DNA of 64,000 bases from B10-G9 sp964627755 (GTDB lineage: Bacteria; Chloroflexota; Anaerolineae; Anaerolineales; UBA11858). A program made the position numbers and the translations under genes. The stretch lies in contig CAZVIH010000064.1 in assembly GCA_964627755.1 (NCBI GenBank), positions 98,122-162,121 on the forward strand, in the 5' to 3' direction. Below are positions 1 through 6,906 of this stretch, piece after piece. The notes below the pieces were generated by a model. The model ran no database searches. It was not told the origin of the DNA and saw only the letters and a program-made list of their open reading frames with translations. Within the stretch, counting starts at the first letter, position 1; each line of letters opens with the position of its first letter.

Positions 1-1126
1 ATCCAGCAGCAAGGATTTCACCGGGGTCAATAGTACTGGTAAGGATCACACCAGAAATTGGCGAGTAAACTTTCATTTTCTCCAATTGGAGAGCAACGAA
101 TTCCAGAGCTGCTTCTGCCTGTTTTACGGCTGTCTCGGCACTTACACGATTATTCTCGGTCTGGGTGACTTGGGCTTGAGCCAAATTAACACCAGCATCC
201 GCCTGGGATGCAAATGCCTCTGCGGCCTGAACATCAAGTGAGTATTCGCCAGTATATTGTTGATAGAGAAAATCCCGGGCAAGGTCGGAAAATTCCTTAG
301 CAACTGATACCCGGGCACGAGCTTCCAGTATTTCTTCATAATCTGGATCTGCCAGGATCTGGTCATAAGCTTTTTGAGCAGCTTTTAGTTCTGTCTCCGC
401 ATTGTCGTATATTGTTTTAACAAAATCCTCAATATTTTCACGTCCTTCATATCCTACCTGGTGATCATTTAATGCATCGGCAATCTTAAAAGCAGCTTGG
501 GCTTCTGCAAGTCGCTTTTCAGCTTCCTGGAATTCCTCGTTTCCGATGTCATTGGCTGTGTCCTGGTAATTCTCCAGCTCATCCTGATAGAATTCCTGGG
601 CACGTTTAAGCTCTTCTTTTGCTGCAGATATGTGTTCCGGTTCTTGAAAGTACCAGGCGGGAACGTCAATCTGGGAGGGAGTGCTTTCATTCCAATCGGA
701 AACACGGTCTTCTGATGGGATCTCAGCTAAAATTTGCTGGTATTGGATATCAGCTGCTGTCTTACCCAATTCAGCTGAGCGCAGATAAGCCCGGGCTGCA
801 TTTTCTGCGGCCTTCGCTCCATTTAATTGTGCTGTAGCTGATTCAAGCTGAGCTTGAGCCTGGGTTTTCTGATTAAGAAGCAAGTCATCCTCTAATATCA
901 AAACGAGTTCACCGGCAGTGACTTTTGTGCCCTCTTTCACGAGTACCTCGGTCACTCTACCGTTTAACTCAGACGCGATAGCGATTTGATCAGCTTCAAT
1001 GACTCCCGACGCCATGATCCCATCGGAGTCTTTTCCTCCGCCGATATCTGTCGAAATAGAGTCGCATCCCGCCAATATCAATACCAGAAGGGTGAGGAGA
1101 ACGAGTCCTAACTTTTTATTCTTCAT
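1..1126 (-). CDS. HlyD-family membrane fusion lipoprotein (3' end outside window)
   Basis: Periplasmic or extracytoplasmic adaptor of an ABC exporter. About 375 codons are visible and the C-terminus is cut by the window edge. The N-terminus is a clear lipoprotein signal (MKNKK, hydrophobic run, lipobox LAGC with Cys21). It is followed by a biotinyl-lipoyl-like half (EADQIAIASELNGRVTEV), a long Ala/Gln/Glu-rich alpha-helical coiled coil of about 200 residues, and the start of the second lipoyl half (VYSPISGVIL). This is the order of HlyD/YbhG/EmrA-type adaptors. The start overlaps the 3' end of the ATPase gene upstream by 11 bases, so translation is probably coupled. It is the last visible gene of the TetR-headed operon. 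The lipid anchor suggests a monoderm-like or otherwise unusual envelope. Family call is firm; substrate is unknown. Confidence 0.9.
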   Translation of the reverse strand, partial: MKNKKLGLVLLTLLVLILAGCDSISTDIGGGKDSDGIMASGVIEADQIAIASELNGRVTEVLVKEGTKVTAGELVLILEDDLLLNQKTQAQAQLESATAQLNGAKAAENAARAYLRSAELGKTAADIQYQQILAEIPSEDRVSDWNESTPSQIDVPAWYFQEPEHISAAKEELKRAQEFYQDELENYQDTANDIGNEEFQEAEKRLAEAQAAFKIADALNDHQVGYEGRENIEDFVKTIYDNAETELKAAQKAYDQILADPDYEEILEARARVSVAKEFSDLARDFLYQQYTGEYSLDVQAAEAFASQADAGVNLAQAQVTQTENNRVSAETAVKQAEAALEFVALQLEKMKVYSPISGVILTSTIDPGEILAAG

Positions 1127-2087
1127 GATTACCTCCAATATTACTTTCTCGCATACACACGATAAATACATCTTCGAGAGATGGTTCTATCACAGAAATG
1201 CTGTTGATTTGAATACCTGATGCTTCTGCCAGAGATTGCAGGTAGCTCGTATGTTGTTTTGGCTGAGTAGTTATGACGTGGATGAGTGATCCATATAATT
1301 CTGCATTTAATGATCTTTCTTCCCCATTATTCCGCGCATTGTAAATTAGCTTGATAAGATCTTCTGGCCTGGTTGTGTCGATTTCCAAGACTTCGCCGAT
1401 CATAGCATTGGTCTTGATATCAGTTGGAGTCCCCTGGGCAATGATTTCTCCATGCTGGATAAAAGCCAACCGATGGCAGTGTTCAGCCTCGTCCATATAA
1501 TGGGTAGTGATGAATACGGTAATTCCTTCTGAGACCAGTTTATATAATAGGTCCCAGAATGCCCTGCGAGAAATTGGATCAACTCCCGCAGTCGGTTCAT
1601 CGAGAAAGAGAACTTCTGGCCGATGTAAAATAGCTGCGCTTAAAGCAAGGCGCTGCCGCCAACCCCCGGATAGATCTTTAGTGGGGGTATTTTCAAATCC
1701 ATTTAAGCCTGAAAGGTCGACTGCCTCTTGGATAATAGTTTTCATTATGTCTGCTGCCAATCCATAGGCTTGACCGTAAAACTCCAAATTCTGGTAGACA
1801 GTCAGGTCGTTATAGAGTGAGAATTGTTGGGACATATAACCGATTCTGGGCAGGATATCAGTTATCTGATCGGGTACAGGGATGCCCAGGACCTCAATAG
1901 AGCCGCGAGTTGGACGGAGCAATCCCAGCATCATACGGATCGTTGTTGTCTTTCCAGATCCATTTGGTCCAAGGAAACCGAAGATTTCGCCTTTCTTGAC
2001 AGTAAAGGCTACCTGGTTGACTGCTGTAAAATCACCGAACTTTTTTACCAGGTCATTTGTCTGGATGGTGATGACATTATCCTTCAT
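1116..2087 (-). CDS. ABC exporter ATPase, CcmA/DrrA type (second ATPase of the operon)
   Basis: Cytoplasmic ATPase energising the two ABC-2 permeases upstream. It is 323 residues from the ATG at 2087. I prefer this start over an in-frame one 47 codons upstream because that extension would lie inside the permease gene. Walker A is GPNGSGKTT (about residues 40-48), the signature is LSGGWRQRLAL, and Walker B is VLFLDEPTAGVD. The C-terminal accessory region ends in the SLEDVFI motif usual for ABC-2 ATPases. It starts 2 bases after the preceding permease stop and overlaps the adaptor gene. Two separate ATPases flanking two permeases correspond to the fused double-ATPase YbhF/YhiH of enterobacteria. 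Family call is secure; substrate cannot be read. Confidence 0.93.
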   Translation of the reverse strand: MKDNVITIQTNDLVKKFGDFTAVNQVAFTVKKGEIFGFLGPNGSGKTTTIRMMLGLLRPTRGSIEVLGIPVPDQITDILPRIGYMSQQFSLYNDLTVYQNLEFYGQAYGLAADIMKTIIQEAVDLSGLNGFENTPTKDLSGGWRQRLALSAAILHRPEVLFLDEPTAGVDPISRRAFWDLLYKLVSEGITVFITTHYMDEAEHCHRLAFIQHGEIIAQGTPTDIKTNAMIGEVLEIDTTRPEDLIKLIYNARNNGEERSLNAELYGSLIHVITTQPKQHTSYLQSLAEASGIQINSISVIEPSLEDVFIVCMRESNIGGNHEE

Positions 2088-2089
2088 AA

Positions 2090-3214
2090 CTAATCTAAAG
2101 CCTTTCTGATGTAGCGCATTGAAAAGAAACCGATTATTCCTCCCAGGACAAGGAGGTATAAAATACTCGGCATAATGTCCAGAATTGTGGATCCTTTTAA
2201 TGTGATCCCGCGCATGATATTCAACCAATGGTGGGCAGGGATAAGATAAGACACATACTGGATCACTTTTGGCATCGATTCTACAGGCGCAGCGTATCCT
2301 GTAAAAAGGAAGTCGATCATGCCGACCATAAAAACCAGCAGGAAAGCCTGGTGCTGACTCTTGGAAAAAACTGAAATAGCCATTCCTTTTCCAAGCTCAA
2401 CCAGAATATACATAAATGCCAATGTGAATAAAAGCAAAACTGACCCGCGGATTGGAATATGAAAAGCGAAGCTATTTAGACTTAACATCAATGTGAAATC
2501 TATTAATCCAACCATAATTACGGGTATTGATTTTCCGATAATTATTTCCAGAGAAGAGAAGGGCATCACCAGAAGTTGTTCCAGTGTGCCAAACTCCTTT
2601 TCTCTTGAGAATGTCAGGGCAGCAAACAGCAGAATCGTGAATTCAAGCATCAAGGCCAGTTCAGCAGGAGTGGTGTAAAAAGCATCATTTAAAGCTTCGT
2701 TAAACCAGACTCGAAGACTGAAATCAAATCCTTTAAATATCTCAGAGTCGATGCCAAGGTGGTCTATGGTGATCTTTTCATCAAGACTTCTGACAACACC
2801 TTCTACAGCACGGAGCGCTTCCCTGGCTGGTATGCTTTCAGCGCCGTTCAGAATGACCTGCAAGACAGGCTCTCCGCCCAGGGATTCCAGCTCCTGGGAA
2901 AAACCATGTGGAATGAGCACTGCTGCGTTGATCTTCCCTCTGTCCATCTGATCCACAATGATTGCCATAGAGTCTGCTGGCTCGGTCATCGTGAACACAC
3001 CAGTATTCTCCAGGGAGATCACCAGATTCCTGCTGGCCACAGTTCGGTCCATATCCCAGATCATCATTGGTAAATTAGTGATCGGTCGGGAGGTAGCCCA
3101 TCCGATTGCAAGCAGTTCCAGTGCCCCTCCAAATAACATAAAGGCTGGCAGCCACCAGTCGCCTTTCAGGTGCAGGAATTCTTTTTTTACAAGGGCCAGG
3201 ATTCTTCTAATCAT
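2090..3214 (-). CDS. ABC-2 type permease
   Basis: Membrane subunit of the exporter, 374 residues. It has one N-terminal transmembrane segment (about residues 20-40), a large extracytoplasmic domain of about 150 residues, then five hydrophobic segments. The conserved ABC-2 stretch FSREKEFGTLEQLLVMPFS precedes the membrane core. This is the YbhS/YbhR/YhhJ architecture. It lies 12 bases downstream of a homologous permease and 2 bases upstream of an ATPase. The two permeases are paralogues and probably form a heterodimer. Confident family call. Confidence 0.93.
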   Translation of the reverse strand: MIRRILALVKKEFLHLKGDWWLPAFMLFGGALELLAIGWATSRPITNLPMMIWDMDRTVASRNLVISLENTGVFTMTEPADSMAIIVDQMDRGKINAAVLIPHGFSQELESLGGEPVLQVILNGAESIPAREALRAVEGVVRSLDEKITIDHLGIDSEIFKGFDFSLRVWFNEALNDAFYTTPAELALMLEFTILLFAALTFSREKEFGTLEQLLVMPFSSLEIIIGKSIPVIMVGLIDFTLMLSLNSFAFHIPIRGSVLLLFTLAFMYILVELGKGMAISVFSKSQHQAFLLVFMVGMIDFLFTGYAAPVESMPKVIQYVSYLIPAHHWLNIMRGITLKGSTILDIMPSILYLLVLGGIIGFFSMRYIRKALD

Positions 3215-3226
3215 ATATTGTCAACC

Positions 3227-4360
3227 TCAGGCCAGTTTCTTCTTGAAAAATAGAGCTGCAATCCCGGTGAATGCCAATCCCAGGAAGATCAGCATGATCG
3301 CATAAGGCCATAGGACATCCAGACCGATCCCGGTCAGAAATACACCTCGGGTGATAATGGCGTAATGTGTGCCGGGGAGGAAAAGAGACTCCATTCGGGC
3401 CATTTCTGGCAGGGCGGCAATGGGGAAAAAGATACCGGTCAGGAAGAAACCGGGGAATAAAACAACCAGGAAAGATAATGCCAGGGCTGCGGATTGGGAT
3501 TTCATAAATACTCCGATGATCATACCCATACTCAGCTCAGCGAAAAGGAATATTACGGATAACAATAAAAACTCTAGAAAGTTGCCATTAAAGGGTACGT
3601 TGAACCAGGCTAGTGCGATCAAAGGGATAACTATTACATTTACAAGACCAGCCAGGATATAGGGGATTATCTTTCCCAGAAGCAGTTCAATTCGGGTAAT
3701 AGGAGTGGCGAGCAGCTGCTCCATCGTACGGTGTTCATGTTCTCTGGCTAGGGTGAGGGCGACCGAGAATGCAGGAAAACCAAGCACGATGGATAATAAG
3801 CCTGGAAGGAGATCAACTCTCGGCTCCAGGCTGGGGTTGTACCAGGACCGGATTCTGAGGTCAATGGGCTGGAGGGAACCAAGGGGAATCCCGCTGGTCA
3901 GGATCTGATCTGCCAGAATGTCGTTGGCAAAAGACTCCGCCCGCCAACCGATATGGTCCACGGCAAAACCACCCGTTTCTGGCTCTGTTCCATCGATAAT
4001 GATTTGCAAAGATAAACCGCGCAAAGCCAATAAATCCTCGCTGAATGAGGGTCCAATAATTATTGCTGCTTTGATTTTTCCCCTGGTCAGAAGCTCTTCG
4101 ATCTCTTCAATAGACCTGGTATTTACAAACAAATCCAGATCATCCCCGGCAGTAATTTGCTGGATGAATTTTCTGGAGGTTGCGCTTTGATCATAATCCA
4201 CTAAAGCAATCGGAACGTGCTGGATATCAACTGCCAGAGCATAAGTCATCAAAAGCAGCACGATAGTCGGTGTAACCAGTACCAGCATAAAAGTGCCTCG
4301 ATCACGGAGGATATGCTGTAATTCTTTGCGAACGACTGCCCAGATATGACGGAAAGACAT
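3227..4360 (-). CDS. ABC-2 type permease
   Basis: First of the two paralogous membrane subunits, 377 residues. It has an N-terminal membrane anchor, an extracytoplasmic domain of roughly residues 45-175, and a C-terminal bundle of about five transmembrane segments. The ABC-2 motif here is LAREHEHRTMEQLLATPITR. It starts 2 bases after the stop of the upstream ATPase, so ATPase and permease are translationally adjacent. With its neighbour it likely forms the heterodimeric export channel. Confidence 0.93.
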   Translation of the reverse strand: MSFRHIWAVVRKELQHILRDRGTFMLVLVTPTIVLLLMTYALAVDIQHVPIALVDYDQSATSRKFIQQITAGDDLDLFVNTRSIEEIEELLTRGKIKAAIIIGPSFSEDLLALRGLSLQIIIDGTEPETGGFAVDHIGWRAESFANDILADQILTSGIPLGSLQPIDLRIRSWYNPSLEPRVDLLPGLLSIVLGFPAFSVALTLAREHEHRTMEQLLATPITRIELLLGKIIPYILAGLVNVIVIPLIALAWFNVPFNGNFLEFLLLSVIFLFAELSMGMIIGVFMKSQSAALALSFLVVLFPGFFLTGIFFPIAALPEMARMESLFLPGTHYAIITRGVFLTGIGLDVLWPYAIMLIFLGLAFTGIAALFFKKKLA

Positions 4361-4362
4361 AA

Positions 4363-5301
4363 TTAGTTGGTTTTACTCATTCTCCTGATCAATGAGATAA
4401 AGGCTTCTTCCATGCGGGGTTTAATGACCCGCATTTCAACAATAGTGATATTATTCTTCTGGAGAGTTTTTTTGATGGTATTTATTCTTTTATCTGCTGA
4501 GTCCACCAGGATATGCAAGGCTTCACCATAAGTTTGCACTTCCAGAGTGCCTTTAAGCGGGAGGATAATCTCCCGGGATATTTGCCAGTCGTGGGTAACC
4601 ACTTTGATGACCTCGCCTCCGATTTTGTTCCGGATTATCTCGGGAGAATCACATTCGACGATCTTTCCCTCGTATATTAAACCTACCCGGGAACACCGGT
4701 CCGCTTCATCCATATAGGGTGTGCTGACTAGAATGGTTGTCCCACGCAGGTGAAGGTCATTGAGGATATTCCAGAAATCTCTTCTTGAGACAGGATCAAC
4801 ACCAGTTGTCGGTTCATCCAGCAGCAGGATGGGGGGCTGATGAAGCAGGGTGCACGCCAGGGCAAGTTTTTTCTTCATGCCGCCGGATAACTTGGCTGCC
4901 CTGCGGTCCGTGAAATCTGTTAATTGCGCAAAAGCCAGCAATCCCGGGATGCGTTCTTTTTGCTGGGCAGGGGAGACATCATACATTTCCCCGAAAAACT
5001 GCAGATTTTCAAGGACGGATAACTTGCCATAAAGACTGAATTCCTGAGCCATATAGCCGATCTTTGATTTGACTGCTTCAGAATTCTTGTGCAGCTCAAA
5101 TCCAGCTTCCCGCACTTCACCCCCGGTTATACCTAAAAGCCCGGCCAATGTTCGCAGCAATGTAGTTTTACCGGCCCCATCAGGACCAACCAATCCAAAC
5201 AATTCACCTTCTTGAATAGTGAGGTTAACCGCATCCAGGGCAATATTCTCCTTGAATTTACGGGTCAGATTTGTGATCTTGATGAATTCTTTATCCGCCA
5301 T
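4363..5301 (-). CDS. ABC exporter ATPase (first ATPase of the operon)
   Basis: Cytoplasmic ATPase, 312 residues. Walker A is GPDGAGKTTLLR (Asp in place of the commoner Asn), the signature is LSGGMKKKLALACTLL and Walker B is PILLLDEPTTGVD. A DrrA-like C-terminal extension ends with MEEAFISLI. It is followed after 2 bases by an ABC-2 permease. Together with the second ATPase and the two permeases it makes a YbhFSR-like multidrug or lipid exporter. The TetR regulator heading the operon points to drug or membrane-stress efflux, but no substrate is visible. Confidence 0.93.
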   Translation of the reverse strand: MADKEFIKITNLTRKFKENIALDAVNLTIQEGELFGLVGPDGAGKTTLLRTLAGLLGITGGEVREAGFELHKNSEAVKSKIGYMAQEFSLYGKLSVLENLQFFGEMYDVSPAQQKERIPGLLAFAQLTDFTDRRAAKLSGGMKKKLALACTLLHQPPILLLDEPTTGVDPVSRRDFWNILNDLHLRGTTILVSTPYMDEADRCSRVGLIYEGKIVECDSPEIIRNKIGGEVIKVVTHDWQISREIILPLKGTLEVQTYGEALHILVDSADKRINTIKKTLQKNNITIVEMRVIKPRMEEAFISLIRRMSKTN

Positions 5302-5364
5302 AGTTTAATTAGTAACTTGAATCTAATGACCGCTGATCAATGACGCTAATTTACCAACTTCTGA

Positions 5365-5646
5365 TTACTCCTTGGCTTTACTAATGATCCACAGGACGAT
5401 CAGAGCCGTCGCTGCGGGTTCAAAGATAACACCCAGCAGCTGCATTGTGGACCCAAAACCCATAGCAGGGATTACAAACCAATCTAATAAACCTACTGAT
5501 ACAGTGGAGATCACGGCAGCAATATAATCCCCCTTGACTCCGATAGGCCGTTTGTCTTTCCAGATCAAACCGGCTATATAACCCATTAATAAACCAACTA
5601 CTAACATGGCAACGATCACAATTAATACTTGCATGAAAATGGACAT
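5365..5646 (-). CDS. Small membrane protein, GlsB/YeaQ/YmgE (transglycosylase-associated) type
   Basis: 93 residues with three predicted transmembrane helices (about 5-25, 38-60 and 66-88) and glycine-rich helix faces (VGLLMGYIAGLIW), as in the GlsB/YeaQ/YmgE stress-response family. Biochemical function in that family is unknown. The start has a good GGAG six bases upstream. It sits between the reductase gene and the exporter ATPase, all leftward with short gaps, so it is probably co-transcribed in the TetR operon. Family call is moderate because such short hydrophobic proteins are hard to distinguish by eye. Confidence 0.7.
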   Translation of the reverse strand: MSIFMQVLIVIVAMLVVGLLMGYIAGLIWKDKRPIGVKGDYIAAVISTVSVGLLDWFVIPAMGFGSTMQLLGVIFEPAATALIVLWIISKAKE

Positions 5647-5699
5647 TAGTTTCTCCTTTCTTTGTTAACCCAATAAGGCAATCCTGCTCCTGAAATTGG

Positions 5700-6176
5700 T
5701 CATTCCGGAGTTGCAGTTGAAAAACAGATAACTGGAATTTCCCTTCCAAAAGCCCGGTAACCTTCTGGTGTATGTTCGATCTCATAACCTAGCATTGCAC
5801 CCAAAGCTTTGAGATTTTTGGGATATTTTTGAGTATAGGCAAGGATCAGCTGACTGGCTTCTTCAGGGTTAAGCCGGCTTGCTATGGCTGCCATTTTTTT
5901 ATTGCCAATCTGAATAGTCACGGAGGGATCATTCATAATGTTTTGATACCAATCCGAGCGGGTTCCGAAACCTGATACAACATAATATTTACCAGTACTT
6001 GGAGAGCTGTGGATCACTTCCAGTACGTTTTGTCGATCTTTTCCAGATTTCCTTCCCTTGTGGGTAAGGAGCAAACCATGCCTACCAATTATAAAACCAA
6101 AACCAAGGCGGTAGATCCAGATGGGCAATCGCCAGGGAATGGCTTTAAATCCTCGAGGTGGGGCAGGGAATTGCAT
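5700..6176 (-). CDS. Ddn-like deazaflavin-dependent nitroreductase family protein
   Basis: 158 residues resembling the split-barrel deazaflavin-dependent nitroreductase family (Ddn, formerly DUF385). The recognisable blocks are the N-terminal basic/hydrophobic segment, LLLTHKGRKSGKDRQ, YYVVSGFGTRSDWYQNI and the PSVTIQIG strand. Members reduce quinones or xenobiotics with F420H2 in actinobacteria; whether this organism makes F420 cannot be seen here. An AGGAG lies five bases before the ATG. The gene follows tetR by 10 bases and precedes the exporter, so a detoxification role alongside efflux is a reasonable inference. Confidence 0.82.
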   Translation of the reverse strand: MQFPAPPRGFKAIPWRLPIWIYRLGFGFIIGRHGLLLTHKGRKSGKDRQNVLEVIHSSPSTGKYYVVSGFGTRSDWYQNIMNDPSVTIQIGNKKMAAIASRLNPEEASQLILAYTQKYPKNLKALGAMLGYEIEHTPEGYRAFGREIPVICFSTATPE

Positions 6177-6186
6177 AAAATCTCCT

Positions 6187-6789
6187 TTATTCTGATTTCT
6201 TTAAACCTTCTAAGAGCAGACCTGTACTGGACTTGATATGGAGCAGGATATCGATCTGGTCAGGATCATATAACCAGAGCATGACAGTGCCCTCAATAAT
6301 GGCTCCTATGGCGTAAGCTGCCTCCTGAGCACTGCCTAGATTGAATTCTCCTGCATCGATACCTTGCTGGATCAGAGTTACCAAGAGATCGAGATTCTTT
6401 TGGTAGTATCTCTGGATGGATTTCTTGATCGTATCCTGGCGAAAGGCAAGAGCGAGGAAATCATAAACCAGGGGCATCCACTTTAACATCTTTACGATGT
6501 CCTGGCCTCCGCGCTCTGTATAGCTGTACAGGCGTTCTTCAGCAGATCGATCATCGGAGAGTAAGGCAGTCAAATCTTTTATTTCAAATTCGAAAACCCG
6601 GTCAATCAGTTTCAGGATGATGGCATCTTTACTATCAAAATACCAATATAAAGAACCTTTGCTCAGCCCAGAGGATTCTGCGATATCCGCCATGCGGGTT
6701 TTATGAAAACCTTTTTTTGTGAAGGTTTCCATGGCTGCGTCGAGTATCTGGGATTTCCTTTCTTCTGAAACGTCTTGTTTTGGGGCCAT
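6187..6789 (-). CDS. TetR-family transcriptional repressor
   Basis: 200 residues with an N-terminal TetR helix-turn-helix (about residues 10-56; GFHKTRMADIAESSGLSKGS then LYWYFDSKDAI) and an all-helical ligand-binding domain. It heads the leftward efflux operon. A palindrome-like operator lies in the spacer of its own promoter 23-36 bases upstream, so autoregulation is likely and ligand binding should derepress the whole exporter operon. The start codon follows the -10 box by only seven bases, so the transcript may be leaderless. The ligand is unknown. Confidence 0.92.
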   Translation of the reverse strand: MAPKQDVSEERKSQILDAAMETFTKKGFHKTRMADIAESSGLSKGSLYWYFDSKDAIILKLIDRVFEFEIKDLTALLSDDRSAEERLYSYTERGGQDIVKMLKWMPLVYDFLALAFRQDTIKKSIQRYYQKNLDLLVTLIQQGIDAGEFNLGSAQEAAYAIGAIIEGTVMLWLYDPDQIDILLHIKSSTGLLLEGLKKSE

Positions 6790-6796
6790 AGGATTA

Positions 6797-6826
6797 ATTA
6801 TCAGTATAAACTGACTGGTCAGTCAA
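6797..6826 (-). promoter_or_regulatory. Promoter with embedded TetR operator
   Basis: Read on the minus strand, a -35 TTGACT (6826-6821), an 18-base spacer and a -10 GATAAT (6802-6797). The spacer contains the inverted repeat TGACTG/CAGTCA (6812-6825) separated by two bases, a typical TetR-family operator shape. The ATG of tetR begins at 6789, about where transcription should start. Confidence 0.72.
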
Positions 6827-6906
6827 TTATAGTATACAAATATAAATAGCCCATGTCAAGCAGATTCTGAACCTGGGATTCTTCGATTATTTTAAATTGA
6901 ACTGGT

